Shown one piece after another: positions 1-11,698 of a stretch of DNA of 64,000 nt (within the stretch, counting starts at the first letter, position 1; each line of letters opens with the position of its first letter). The translations under genes and the position numbers were made by a program. This DNA is from Saussurea involucrata (taxonomy: Eukaryota > Streptophyta > Magnoliopsida > Asterales > Asteraceae). The DNA is taken from assembly GCA_033807775.1 (NCBI GenBank), contig CM066312.1:27439696-27503695 (forward strand), given 5' to 3'. Under the pieces are notes generated by a model. It saw nothing but the letters and a program-made list of their open reading frames with translations, did not search any database and was not told the origin of the DNA.

Positions 1-143
1 CATTTGATCTTTTTAATTCTTTTAAAGAAATGTTTTTAAAGATTGAACTTGAAGCTGTTTTAAATGAACATTCAGAGTCAGTTGAGTTTGCAAGCGGAGT
101 CTGATCAATTGTATCAGAACTTGCTTGTTTTGAAACATCAACA

Positions 144-920
144 TTAAAAACGAATATCTTCAAGTTCTTTCACCTTGTTGATTAAAACATTATTTTCTTT
201 AAAAAATAGATCATATTTCTTTTGAAGATCAGATTTTACCTTTTGCTCCTTCATAAAATTCATTGATAAATCAGATAAGTTCTTTGTTAGCTTATTTATC
301 TCATTTTGAAAAATCTTTCGTTCATCTGAAAAATCATCTTTTAAGCATTTTTCTTTAAACCAATCTACTTTTTTCTTTTCAGTCTCTTTCCTTCCATTTT
401 CTAACTCTTTCTCCAACTCATTGATTTTCACAGAAAACTCATTTAACATTTCTGTTTTCTTTTTCTCAAAAACATTCTTTTCTTTTTGAAAAACATTTTT
501 CTTGTATTCAAACTCTTTTATTTCTTTTGCAAGAATTTTCTCCAAATCAGAAATTTTCAGAGAGAATTCAACAGACTTTGTTTCAAGACCTTTCCTCTCA
601 GTTTGAAAGTCTCTTCTCTCTTTCTCAAATTTCTCTCTTTCAAGTATAAGAACTTGTTCAAAATCATAGATCTGTTTCAAGAGTTGACAATTTTTCATTT
701 CACATGATTTGATTCTTTTTTCAGAGTCTATCAACATCTTTCTTCCAAAATTGATTTTCTCTTTCAAATCCACATTCTCCTTTTCTAACAACTTTGTGTT
801 CTCAGCTTTTGCTTCAGAAGTTTTCAACTTTTCAATAAATGGTTTCTTTAAATTATCAGAACTTGTGATTGAACTTGCTGGTCTTACAAAAATTTCATTT
901 TCCTCCAAACCTAATCCCAT
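144..920 (-). pseudogene. gag: Gag C-terminal coiled-coil fragment of A3
   Basis: This open segment of about 258 residues is rich in Lys, Glu and Phe with heptad-like spacing, so it is probably a long coiled coil. Its start (MGLGLEEN) and the following SSITSSDNL match the gag of element C around 38956-39100, downstream of the zinc knuckle. The N-terminal capsid-like part and the zinc knuckle are missing, so it is a deletion remnant and not a gene of its own. The first Met is internal to the ancestral gag. It runs to a TAA at 144-146. Plus-strand reading frames across 486-945 are antisense shadows. Confidence 0.75.
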
Positions 921-945
921 TTTTGGATTAAAAAAATATTGCTAG

Positions 946-1407
946 AATTATGAATTTTGATCAAAAAATTAGAACCAACACAAATTTAGAATATGCTAGA
1001 ATTGATCAAATCTGTCACATGCATTTCATCAAACAGTTAGAGTACATGAATTAATGAAATCTTCTTTTCAACAAAAAATTAGAATACTAATCAACATGCA
1101 GCAGATAGAATCACTTTGATCAAGAAACCAATCAAGAATTTCGAAAACATACATGTGATCTCTGTTTAATTTCGAGAATTAATCAGCATAGAGAGAAATT
1201 CTTTGGATGACTTGATTGTAAGATATCGATTCAATAGAAAGACAAATTCAATTTCTTGAACAAACATAGAGAGAATTCAAGAATTGCTAAGAATTCAAGA
1301 TATTCAAATAGCAGCGGAATCAATTGACGAATTGATCAAGAAAACTTCAAGAATGCGATCAAGAAACCCTCGAGAACACGATCTTGAACAAATTTGTTTG
1401 TTGATTG
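946..1407 (-). other. A3 leader and lost gag start
   Basis: This is the untranslated leader between the primer site and gag, homologous to 37044-37240 in element C. Where C has the gag ATG (CAATCATG), this copy reads CAATCAAG on the minus strand, so the start codon (plus-strand CTT at 1211-1213) is lost. The next few residues match C, then the sequence diverges and the deletion joins to the gag C-terminus near 945. The 60-residue plus-strand frame at 1284-1466 is not supported as a gene. Confidence 0.65.
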
Positions 1408-1419
1408 GCTCTGATACCA
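1408..1419 (-). other. A3 primer-binding site (tRNA-iMet)
   Basis: The minus strand reads TGGTATCAGAGCC two bases inside the LTR end. It is complementary to the 3' end of initiator tRNA-Met, the usual plant copia primer. Confidence 0.9.
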
Positions 1420-1421
1420 AT

Positions 1422-1988
1422 TGTAAGATCGGGATTTACTCTTACAATCAATATATCAATGTATAGAACAGTAATTGAGAAGTAATATGATCAAACCAAC
1501 TTGTATTCAATGAAGAACAGATTTACAGATCTTAGAGAGAGAGAGTATCTCAAAGATTACAAAAGATGAATACAAATATATGCGGGAAAGTTCTCCAAAA
1601 GTTATGCTCAATATTAGTTAGCTTACAGGTGCTAACTTCTATATATACTGTAAAGAAATGCTAAAGCTCCAGTACATATACATCAAAGACTAATAGAACA
1701 ATTACACGTGTCCTAATTAGTAACAGAATATAACTGAACATATTCAGGACTTCTGAACATTCTTCTGATTAAGCACTTCAGAACTTTCCTTCAAGCACTT
1801 GGACATTTCAACTTTGTCTTCACCATTATGAGTCTCCTACTCAGAACGCTGAGTCTTATGTTTAGATTTAAACACTTAGGATTTTTGACAAACTTCTCAT
1901 TCAGAACTTCTGAGTCTCCTACTCAGAAGTCTGAGTCTTCTATTCAAATTTCCATACTGGGGTTTTTGACAAAACTCTAGATCTAACA
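1422..1988 (-). repeat. A3 5' LTR (567 bp)
   Basis: The LTR is bounded by TG...CA, abuts the primer site at 1422 and ends at AACA 1988 against E pol sequence. It holds a TATATATA box near 1643-1650, a CACGTG core near 1708, and a block of near-palindromic CAGAAnTTCTG words (about 1740-1960) that recurs across this family. It is clearly homologous to the A1 LTR but diverged by many substitutions and indels. Confidence 0.85.
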
Positions 1989-4609
1989 AAGCCTATCTTA
2001 CAGAAGAAGGCATTTCACAGAACTTCTCTGCTGCACTCACCCACAATAGAACGGCGTGGTTGAGCGAAAGAACCGCACGCTTGTGGAGGCTGCAAGAACT
2101 ATGCTGACAGAATGTGGATTACCAATGTTTATTTGGGCAGAAGCAGTGTCAACCGCTTGCTAAACCCAAAATCGATCAACCATTGTAAAGAGGCACATCA
2201 AGACACCTTATCATTTGATCAACAAAAGGCGACCAAACATCAAGTTCTTCCATGTATTTGGATGCAAGTGCTTCGTCTTAAACGACAGAGACGCAAGAGG
2301 AAAGTTTGAGGTGAAAGCAGATAAAGGAAAGTTCATTGGGTACTATGCCACTTCTAAGGCCTACAGAGTTTATCTTCTGCAGTAACGCACCATTGTAGAA
2401 AGCATCAATGTGTCTTTTGACGATTCCTTTCAAAAGACTTCTGAACAAATCAGTTCAGAACTCGGTCTAAAGAAGGAATCCTCTGCATCTCAAAGACAAG
2501 AGAAGAAGACTTAAATCTTCTATTTGAAGAGATGTTCCATGATGATATTGATCCCTCTGCTGGAGCCGTCAGAGCCTCTGGAGAAACATCTTCTGCAAAC
2601 CAGACTTAGTCAGGTATATCTCTAACTGGTCCATTAAATACTTCATCCTCTTTTGTGAATCATACAGATGCACATGCTGAGGGGGAGCGAACAGAAGCTG
2701 AAGATAACACAACCAAGGAATCAACCACAGAGGCTCCTGAAATACCTACTCCAGCGACTACAGGGGAATCAATACCAGAGGAAAACGAATACTCAGTCTC
2801 TACTTCCTCGGAGGAACAAATTCCAACTCTCATTCCAATCCTCCCACAAGCTGAAGAACCAACCATAAGCACAGAAGAACCATCAACAACAGAGGTTGCA
2901 CTAGAACCGCAGTGTGCAACCACAAAAGTTAATCTTGATGACTCAATTTACCATCTTCCAAGAACAACACAGTGGACGAAAAGCCATCCTCCAAGCCTTA
3001 TAATCGGTGATCCTTCTGAAAAGGTCAAAACAAGATCAGCCACTGCTAATTTTTGTTTCTTTACAAATTTTATCAGTGTGATCGAGCCAAAAAGAATCTC
3101 TGAAGCCCTAGATGATCCAAATTGGGTAGATGTTATGCAAGAAGAGCTTCTACAGTTTGAGAGAAACAAGGTATGGACCCTAGTACCTCTGCCACGAGGG
3201 AAACAAGCCATAGGGACAAAATGGATCTTCAGAAACAAGAAGGACGAGGATGGGGTGGCCATTAGAAACAATGCAAGATTGGTGGCCAAGGGATATCGCC
3301 AAGAAGAAGGCATTGATTACGATGAAACTTTTGCCCCTGTTGCACGGCTCGAAGCAATAAGAATCTTCTTAGCCTTCGCTGCCCACAGAGGTTTCAAAGT
3401 CTTTCAGATGGATGTAAAATCTGCCTTTCTAAATGGTGAAATCCAAGAAGAAGTATACGTCCAACAGCCACCAGGGTTTGAAAGTTCCAATAACCAAAAT
3501 ATGTCTATTATCTCGACAAAGCTCTGTATGGACTGAAACAGGCTCCAAGAGCATGGTACGAACGACTTTCAACTTTTCTTCTCAAAAATGATTACGACAG
3601 AGGTACGACAGATACTACTTTGTTTTACAAAAGAAAAAGTGATGAGATTCTGCTTGTACAGATTTATGTGGATGACATTATTTTTGGGTCTACAAATGCA
3701 CAACAGTGCAAAGATTTCGAAAAACTCATGCAGAGTGAGTTTGAAATGAGTATGATGGGAGAATTAACTTTCTTCCTCGGACTCCAAGTAAAACAATCAT
3801 CAGAAGGAATTTTTATAAATCAAGCTAAATATGTCTCTGACATACTTTCAAAATACAGTCTCTCTGATGCCTCTGTAATGAAGACCCCAATGGCCACTGG
3901 AAATAAATTATTCTCAGATCTAAATGGCACATCTGTAGAGTGCAAACTCTACAGAGGTATGATTGGGTCCCTTTTATACTTAACCGCAAGTAGACCTGAC
4001 ATAATGTATGCCACATGCCTCTGTGCAAGATATCAAGCTAACCCAAAGGAATCCCACTATATTGCTGTAAAGAGGATCTTCAGATACCTTAAAGGGACCA
4101 AAAATCTTAGACTCTGGTATCCGAAGAACTCTGGTTTTGGTCTTAAGGCATACACAGATTCAGATTATGGAGGATGCAAGCTTGATCGAAAGAGCACCTC
4201 TGGGAGTTGTCGATTCCTGGGAGGTAAACTAGTCAGTTGGACTTCGAAGAAGCAGAACTGTGTGTCTATATCTACAGCAGAAGCGGAATATGTTGTTGCT
4301 GCTAGCTGTTACTCTCAAGTTCTGTGGATGAAAACTCATCTCAAGGACTATGGGTACAACATATACAAGATTCCCATCCTCTGTGATTCCAAAAGTGCCA
4401 TAGCAATCTCTGCCAATCCAGTACAACACTAAAAAAGTAAGCATATCGATATTCGTTATCACTTTCTGAAGCATCATGTTGAACATGGCACAATCGAAAT
4501 GCACTTTGTGCCCACTGAATACCAGCTTGTAGACTTATTCACCAAGGCACTAGATGAGAAAAGATTCATTTTCTTGGTGGGTAAGTTGGGAATGATTAAC
4601 ATGACTTGA
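1989..4609 (+). pseudogene. pol: Copia pol fragment of E (integrase, RT, RNase H)
   Basis: The segment opens in the integrase core with NGVVERKNRTLVEAAR (about 2052-2100), then the pre-RT linker, reverse transcriptase (WTLVPLPRGK near 3176, YVDDIIFGS near 3667-3693) and RNase H (DSDYGGCKLDRKSTSG near 4160-4205, TAEAEY near 4275). It ends at a TGA at 4607-4609. An indel before the NGVVERKN motif, stops around 2160-2650, a frameshift near 3500-3540 and a TAA at about 4431 break the frame. It is therefore a pseudogene. The longest open pieces are 2655-3536 and 3620-4432. Proteins of this type copy the genomic RNA and integrate the cDNA. Confidence 0.9.
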
Positions 4610-4810
4610 ACCCTCTGTAAGTAAGATTTGATCTTCTTGTAAATATGTATATATTTAAACTCTTCTGTATGTAAATTCTTAATCATCAAAAGTTCTGTAA
4701 CCAACATAGCTTCTGTGGGATTGCTTAGAGTATGACAATCTCCACAGAACCTCTGATAAGCTTGACCTATGTTATGTGCACAACTTATTTCATTTGATCC
4801 AAGCATAGGT

Positions 4811-4871
4811 CAAGGGGGAGCAGAAGGAGACCTTGAACTGATCTACAGAGGTTGATCATTCAAGGGGGAGC
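4811..4871 (+). promoter_or_regulatory. E extra polypurine tracts after pol
   Basis: Two copies of CAAGGGGGAGC lie 50 bp apart (4811-4821 and 4861-4871), about 200 bp after pol. They resemble the functional tract at the 3' LTR. Multiplied tracts are a known Sirevirus trait; a role in plus-strand priming is inferred. Confidence 0.7.
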
Positions 4872-4924
4872 CAAAGAAGTTAGGTATTTTTACCGAACAA
4901 AGGAGAACCAAAGGTGAGTAACTC

Positions 4925-5560
4925 GTACAAATCCTTTTTGAAAACAATTTTCTAGGACACAAATTTCAAAATACGTCCTATAAACACTGTTTAAGACATT
5001 CCAAACAAGAAATGATCAAAAAGATTTTTGAGCCTTCCGTTATGGGAAATTTAAGGTCATAGAGCTTCTGCTGAGCTCAACAGAGCCTCTGTAAGCCGGA
5101 TCCTCTAGAACTGCAAATTTCATACGGAAACTCTGTCGATCAACCTTAAATGTCTTCTTTAAGGATTTGTACGTACAAATGCACACACAAGGATACTGGA
5201 AGAAAGTCTTATTGGCAAAGAGCTCACTCCACCAAAGAGTCTCTGTCGCCTAAACTAGACACTCTAAGAGTATGTTTCGAACAAAATCCATTTCCAAACA
5301 AGTTTTCGAGGACACAAATTTCCAAATATGTCCTAAAAACAGTGTTTAACACAATGAAAACATTGGATGATCAAAAAGTTCTCTAAATTTTTAGTTATGA
5401 GAAATTTTCATTCTCAGAGCCTCTGCTGGCCTCGACAGAGCCTCAAAGCCTCCGTGAATGAAAATTTTGTACTAAAGATCTATTGATCCTCTCCAATGAT
5501 CTTTCAAACGTTTTTGGGAAAGGTACAAGCATCAGAGGAGACAAAAAGACAAGTTTCAGA
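4925..5560 (+). repeat. E post-pol tandem duplication (~355 bp unit)
   Basis: Two diverged direct copies are offset by about 355 bp. AGGACACAAATTTC near 4954 recurs near 5309, with the preceding CGTACAAATCC / CGAACAAAATCC and the following GTCCTA...CTGTTTA / GTCCTA...GTGTTTA also conserved. Each copy continues into a segment rich in CAGAGCCTCTG. No coding potential is convincing here: the 78-residue frame at 5150-5386 is not conserved between the copies. Confidence 0.7.
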
Positions 5561-5699
5561 TCACAGAGCTCACTCCACCACAGAGCCTCTGTTGACACTG
5601 ACACTTGACCTTTTATGGAAATTCTGTAACAGTATGGGTTATTTACTGTGAGTGACAGAACTCATAAAGAATAAATTCCCACACGCCAAGCATTAATGG

Positions 5700-5905
5700 G
5701 CCGCACACGACGTCTAATCGTGTTCTGACACTTCTGACGTGGCATTCTCCCATTGGACGTGTGTGGCACACGTTCTCCTAGAAAGTTGAACCAGCCGTAT
5801 GTACTCAATTACGGATCCCAAATTTTATTCACTTTCACATATTTATTCTTTCAGATTCTACCATTCTCTTCAGTATAAAACCCAACTTACCATTACCTCT
5901 AAACG
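5700..5905 (+). promoter_or_regulatory. Internal promoter-like region of the E late ORF
   Basis: The region holds TGACGTGGC (5735-5743), CCCATTGGACGTG (about 5749-5761, a CCAAT box in reverse plus an ACGT core), a further GGCACACG, and a TATAAAA box at 5874-5880. A start about 30 bp later would leave a leader of about 90 nt before the start codon. The arrangement is that of an ordinary plant pol II promoter. Equivalent regions precede the late ORF in the other families. Confidence 0.6.
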
Positions 5906-5995
5906 TTTACGAACTTACTCTCTTCATCTTTTCCGGCGAACCTTGTAAAAACCTGCAACTCCCATTTTCTACTCTCTTTCTTCAAGATTAATCCA

Positions 5996-8900
5996 GTGGC
6001 TTCAACCTCCAATGCTCCGGTGAACTCCCCATCTCATTCTGAGAACTCCCAAAACCAAGAAATCGCCAGAAACCTAGAACAAGACCACTCCGGTGAAGAA
6101 GCAGATTTTGCTCCGACCACCCATCTTCTAAACTTCATCGCACATGAACACTTTGAACGTGTTCTTCCTTTAAAACCAAATAACTACTACCTGTTTCCCT
6201 CCAAAACCGCTTTTGGGGAAGCACCTGCCATCCTTCTTCACATTCTAGAAAACCACTATCTTTACCCCCTATTATCCAAAATTGTCCATAAAATCCCTGC
6301 CAGATACCTAAATCAATTCTGGATGAGCAGCAGATTTGACCACACAGATAGACAAATCAAGGACTACATCTCCAAACCGGACAAATCCGAGAACCTCGAA
6401 CTCAAATTCAACAGAACCATGTTCTCACTGGAGTTCAGCCTACCAACCAGAGGACTACTACGTATAAAGAAGTACGCAGAGGAACCTACAGGCGAAGAGC
6501 TCTGCCGTTTTGTTGAAATGTTGGGGTACAACACAACACTGAGAAAAAGAAATGACTTCAGAAGAAATCGATAACCTCTTCTGTGGAACACGCTCTTCTC
6601 CATCCTAAATCGGTGCCTAACAGGAAAAGTGGGTAGTTCAGACCAAACTTCTCACCAAATCATGGCCATAATGTACGGGGTATATTATGATCTACCTCTG
6701 GACTATTCCACCCTCATGATGCAGGAAATGGTTAATACCATTGATCGCAGAATCTCCTCCCAGAAGGCCAAGGGACGATCGAAAGATGCTCTAACTCCTC
6801 TGCAATATCAACGTATTCTGGGTGTACTACTAGAGCCTCTGCTCCGTCTACAAAAATGGCCAATGGAGGGACCAACGGCCAGAATGTATCCCCTGAACAA
6901 AAACACCCCAACAGAGCACGAAGATGAATACCCATTCTGCAGACCTCTGCCAAAGAAACTTTTGGGATACGCTACAGACAAGACCCTTAAGTTAGAATAC
7001 ATACGCGATCATAGGACTCCAGAACCGAGTCCTGTGACACCCCCGCGTCTAGGAGTCCCCTCAGGATCTAGGGTTGTAGAAAGAATGTTTGACGAAGAAT
7101 GGGCAGTGGCCTTGGCTAAGCACGAACAGGTACAAGGAAACTTCTATGCTCTGCGAAACACAATCCCCTCTACTCCTAAGAGCAAAACCTCTGCCTCCAC
7201 CCCCAAGAAGAAGAAGGCTCATAAGAAGAGGAAGACAACAGAGGGTACTTCTACCAGTGATGCACAAATCCAATAGTCCCCTCCTTATGCAACACAAGCA
7301 GGATCCTCTGCACAACCCCCTCCTCCAAAAGAAAAGAAGAAAAGAAAACATAAGTCTTCAGAGGAGGGTGCCCCAAAGCCAAAAAGGAAAAGGAGCAAGA
7401 AGAAGACCAAGAAACCTCACACCCCTCTGCGGACCATCGCAGAGGATGCAGAAATGGTCGAAGAAACCAATGAACAGCCTCTGCAATATCCTTCACCTAT
7501 CAACTTTGTAGACCATCAGGGAGACTTCAACTCTTTCCTTGAGCATCCTGAAATCGCCGATACCCTAGATACTTCTGGCTGGAACGCAGAAGCCCTCTCC
7601 CATCGATCAACAGAAGCTTCAAACTTCAGAATCTCTTCTGACTTGGAAGAGGATGACCAAATCCCACAAAATATATGGTCTGCAACACCAGAGGTACTTC
7701 AGAACCCCTTCACCCAACCTGGTTTTGATGTGCTACGAGCAAGCCCAGAGGATTTGGCTAAAACCACCACCAAAACCCCACCAATCATAGTCTCAGAGGT
7801 GGACTCTGATGAAGAAGATGATCAGGCAGAAGAAGTATCTCTGCACCCCCAAGTACGACAATTAATTGGCTCACATCCAATGTACGACTCTTTACGCACT
7901 GGTGCAGGAGCATCAACAGAAGTAAGGATAGAAGCACCGAGCCATAGGGTAGCGACAGAGGTTGAGACTATAGATGGAGAAGAAGTGGTTGGATGCTCCA
8001 CAGAAGCAGAAGCTAGAACTGATGCCTGGAATAGAAGGGGCACACTCCCACAACAAACACCCAGTGCACCCCACATGTCTATTACCGCCAGTCTAGTGGC
8101 AGAAGGTAATATTGAACAAGAGCAGCACGGCTCGACCCCAACCCAAACTGACCGGGAAGATGTAACTCTTTCTACCTCTATGTCAATCTTAGCCTGGGAA
8201 ACCATTCCAGGGGAGTCCTCTCAAAAGGACTTGCCCTTAGTAAGTGATCAATTGCCCCAGATCATACCAGACATTCCTGCAGAGGCCCTTAGTAAGCTGA
8301 TAAAGCCTCTGCTCAAGGATTAGAGGGAAATCCTTCCGTCCTCAACATCAATACATGGACGAAAGAAGGTGTCCAAGGAACAGGGACTCACTCTGGGGAC
8401 AAAAGTGTTCCCCCAAAGGCTACACCAAGTCCACATGTATCAAGGGATGAGTTCCAAACCCTTGTCACCTCTGTGGAAAATACATTGAAAGAGTTGAAAA
8501 GCTCTTTTAATTCTTTTGCAGATACTACATCCAGGGCACTCACAAACCTGAACACCAAAATGGACAACCTGTCCACAGAGGTGAAAAATGCCTTAGCCCC
8601 GATGCAGGCAACTGCTACAACCTCTGCCACCTCTGCTGCTGCTAATTTCGAGAAGGTCCTTCCAAAGCTCTGTGAAAGACTTGCTAGATACGCTGAAGAA
8701 AGCATCTACCCCAACCTCTATGGGCATCACCCCAGAAGATCTGAAAAAAGCCCTTGAGCATGTCCAAGAACAAACCATAAATGCAACTTTGGCCATGAAA
8801 CCTTCCGACTACATGACCAGAGCTCAGCTCACAGAACTTGGACAAGGGGTAATCGACCAAGTCGTAGAGCTCATCAAAGCCTTCACAGATGCCAACGCAA

Positions 8901-10827
8901 ATTATGTCAAAGACTTCAGGGAAAGCGTCGGCAGAATGCGCTATAACACAGAAGCAGAGCTCCACACTCTTCTCGGCCTCTGTGATGATGTATGCGCAAA
9001 ACTCATAGCCGCAGGTACAACTCTATCGAAAAATCCTGAAGCATCGTGCATAGCAGAGGGTACCAAAAACAAGGGTCAGGATGGATCTGATGATGACTCT
9101 GACGATTTATCAAATCATCCTGAGGGGGAGAAACAAAGGGAAGAAGCTGCAAACAGAGGTCTACCAGAACCACCATTATCAGCAGAACCCCTAAACCAAG
9201 TTCCCCAAACTCAAACCCAAGGAGGAAACCAACAACAGACCACAGAGGCAACAACCACCTCTGTGGAAATACTCTCTGAAGAAACTCCAATCATAACCCA
9301 AGTACCTGAAACCAACCAAGATCAACAACAGAAGACCATAGAGGCAACACCCACCTCTGTGGAAACATCTTATGTATTCGGAGCAGATGTCCCAACCCAT
9401 GAAGATTTCCAAATTCTAACATCCTCCGAAGAAGATCAACCATCCCAACCACCAAAACCAAAATCACCAAAAGAACTCCCCTCTCCAATACCAAAAACAC
9501 CAGAAGAACCAAAACTACCATCCCCTACACCAGAAGCTGCAACAACAAAACCTCTATCTCCCACACCCAAAACCGGAAAAAAAACCATTGCTCACAAAAG
9601 GAAACATCTGAGGAAAACCACAAAATCCTCACCAACAAAACCCACATCACCAACAAAGTCCTCAGAAACACAAGTGCCAAAACCTACAGAGGCACCCTCA
9701 AAAATCCAAAAGATAAATCCCACAGAGGCAACCCTATCTCTACAAGAAGATCTTCAGCCGAAGGCATAAGACAAAGGCAAGGGATGATGACAGAGGAACC
9801 CAAAAAGAAGAAGCCAAAGCATCAACCAGCAGAGAAATTGATGAAAAGCTCTTTCGACGCCTATGTGACACAAAAGCCAGAAGAAGAAGACTGGGCTTTA
9901 GGTGCCACCCCTTTGTCAAACATATCTGTTCTGGATCCAAAGAAAAAACTCACAGTGGATCGAGTGGCAGAAATTAAGAAGAAAATGGATGCTCTGCGCA
10001 GACCCATGCCTCCACCTGGTGCACTTCCACCTCAAATGGAAGAAGTGGTGTACAGGTATCTCTACAACAGAACTGCCAGAGATCCAATGCCACCAATGGT
10101 CTAAGATCCCGAACTTCGTGCTGACCTCAAAAACATCTTCACAAGAACAAAACCCAAGCCAAAACACGAAGTCTTCTCAATTGAAAAAATCGACAAGGTC
10201 ATATACTGTAAGTTTTCTCAAACCAGAACTACACCTAAAGTTTCCTATAACATATATAAGGTCAAAAGGGAGAACAGAACAGTGAATCAATTCTCAGATG
10301 CTGATCTGAGAAATCTAAATCCCTTTGACCTACCCGACATTCTCCTCTGGACAAAAGAGAACTTCACAACAGATGCACATCGAAGGGCATACAGGGTGAT
10401 CAGGAAAGCAATGCGTGAGAAGCTTCTGTTGTATAGCCTTGTCGACTTCCAATTAGCACGAGATCTCGGAGTAAGAAACCTCGCTCTCTGACCACCAGAA
10501 GGCGACTGCCCATCCTCTGCCATACCAAACTCGATCATTACATCTCCAAGAGTTGGGTTAGTCTATCAAGATCCTGCTGGTAAGTCAAGACTATTCATAG
10601 AGATGGACTGTCAGAAGTATGCAACAAGTACTTTGACAGAGTTCAAAGCAAGCCTCGTGGAGCACAGAGGAACAGAGAAAATGGATCGGGGTAATGCAGA
10701 TAGACTGATAGAAGTCATCGATTCAACAATCAACTTCCGAAACCTCTGCATCAGCTTCTATCACGAGCTTAGAGAGTTAGGATTCGACAATAGAAGTTTC
10801 AACGACTACAAAGACGCCAACGTCTGA
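5996..10827 (+). pseudogene. Late (env-position) ORF of E, decayed
   Basis: The gene ran for about 1,600 codons. The start is now GTG (5996-5998), where ATG is expected in the context AGTGGCTTC. In-frame stops at 6572-6574 and 7274-7276 interrupt one continuous frame to about 8323. Two compensating indels (near 8322 and 8650) and another near 9769-9784 shift the frame. Further stops lie at 10102-10104 and about 10489. The N-terminal block contains NQFW (about 6310) and the signature CLTGKVGSSDQ (about 6610-6642). The middle is Lys- and Pro/Thr-rich with a coiled coil (8470-8640). The C-terminal block has FSDADLRNLNP (10291-10323). There is no signal peptide or membrane segment, so a fusogenic envelope is doubtful. 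The function is unknown. Confidence 0.75.
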
Positions 10828-10992
10828 TAACCTCTACCAACCTCTGTTACCTTTACTTTCATCATGTAAACGAATGTAAGTGCCTCTGGCATAACTTTAA
10901 ATAAAAGAAGTTTTTATAGAGGAAAAATACCTCTTGTCATTTACTTAGCCTAGAAAACCTTGCACTTTTCAATTTTTTATTTTTCGATACTT

Positions 10993-11001
10993 AGGGGGGG
11001 A
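10993..11001 (+). other. E 3' polypurine tract
   Basis: AGGGGGGGA lies one base before the TG of the LTR at 11003, the primer site for plus-strand DNA synthesis. Confidence 0.85.
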
Positions 11002-11002
11002 T

Positions 11003-11690
11003 TGTTAGCTCCAATCTTTATGATTATAGAAGTATTGAAAAATAGGCTAAGTATTGAAGTCTTCGACAGAGGCTCTGCCGAGTCACCGAGAAGACAGAAG
11101 CATAGAAGTCTTCGACAGAGGCTCTATCGAGCAACCAAGAAGACCGAAGTGAAGAATCGCCTAAATCTCTTCAATGCGGACAAGGCCACAGAGCCGCTGT
11201 CATACTTGACAGAGCCTCTGTGGTATAAAAGACCAAAGATCTATACAAAGACAATCGTGCTTCTCACGATTTCTGTGGCATGACCTGACAACTCCACGTG
11301 TCAAACTCTGATGGGTCATAGCCTTAGTAGAAGTCGTTGCATTAAATTAACGTTGTACTATCAACAGTACCTGAATAGTGTTTTTAGTACCTTTAGTCCT
11401 TGTTGTCCAGATCTTGTCCCCTTTAGAAGTAGTATAAATAGAAGACTCATGTTGAGTTCTTCTATTAAGCTTTGCACAACACGCACCTTTAGAGCAGTTT
11501 CTTGTCAAACCTTTCGGTGTTCTTGGTGTTCTTATTATATTAAATACAGTGAATCATTGAGCTATTTATCTGTGTTATTTACACTTCCTATATTTGATAT
11601 TGTGTGTTATTCTACCTCATTATATCTGTTAGTTCGTTAAAACGCCTCCGCATTATATATTGTTTGAACTAATTAGATAAAATCATCATT
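11003..11690 (+). repeat. E 3' LTR (right end approximate)
   Basis: It starts TGTTAGCTCC immediately after the polypurine tract. There are two TATA candidates: TATAAAAG (11223-11230) and TATAAATA (11433-11440). A CCACGTG core lies near 11296. The first 230 bp are dense in the family word, for example ACAGAGGCTCTG (about 11070 and 11117) and ACAGAGCCTCTGT (about 11210). The right end cannot be fixed without the other LTR: gag codons of F are readable from about 11699. Confidence 0.7.
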
Positions 11691-11698
11691 GCTAAGCA

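Larger units (their letters stand above)
1..1988 (-). mobile_element. Copia (Sirevirus-type) element A3, 5' part
   Basis: This is the 5' end of a minus-strand Ty1/copia element, running off the left edge of the window. Reading right to left it has a 5' LTR (1422-1988), a tRNA-iMet primer site, a leader, and then the coiled-coil C-terminal part of gag with most of gag deleted. It lies inside the integrase region of element E: E pol sequence resumes at 1989, so AAGCC (1989-1993) should be the right-hand target duplication. The left copy is outside the window. The LTR belongs to the same family as the one at 25326-25901. Confidence 0.85.
1989..11690 (+). mobile_element. Copia (Sirevirus-type) element E, 3' two thirds
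   Basis: Plus-strand copia element covering the integrase core onward, RT, RNase H, a post-pol region with polypurine copies, a promoter-like region, a decayed late ORF, the 3' polypurine tract and the 3' LTR. Its gag and 5' LTR lie left of A3, outside the window. The right end abuts gag codons of the gypsy element F, so E appears to have inserted in F gag. The exact right boundary is uncertain by about 10-15 bp. E is a third family: its LTR begins TGTTAGCTCC and its signature word is ACAGAGGC / CCTCTGT. Confidence 0.8.

Noticed and set aside
1284..1466. A 60-residue plus-strand frame
   Set aside because: It overlaps the A3 leader, primer site and LTR, so it is chance.
11311..11640. A 109-residue plus-strand frame
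   Set aside because: It lies wholly within the E 3' LTR after the TATA box and has no recognisable domain.
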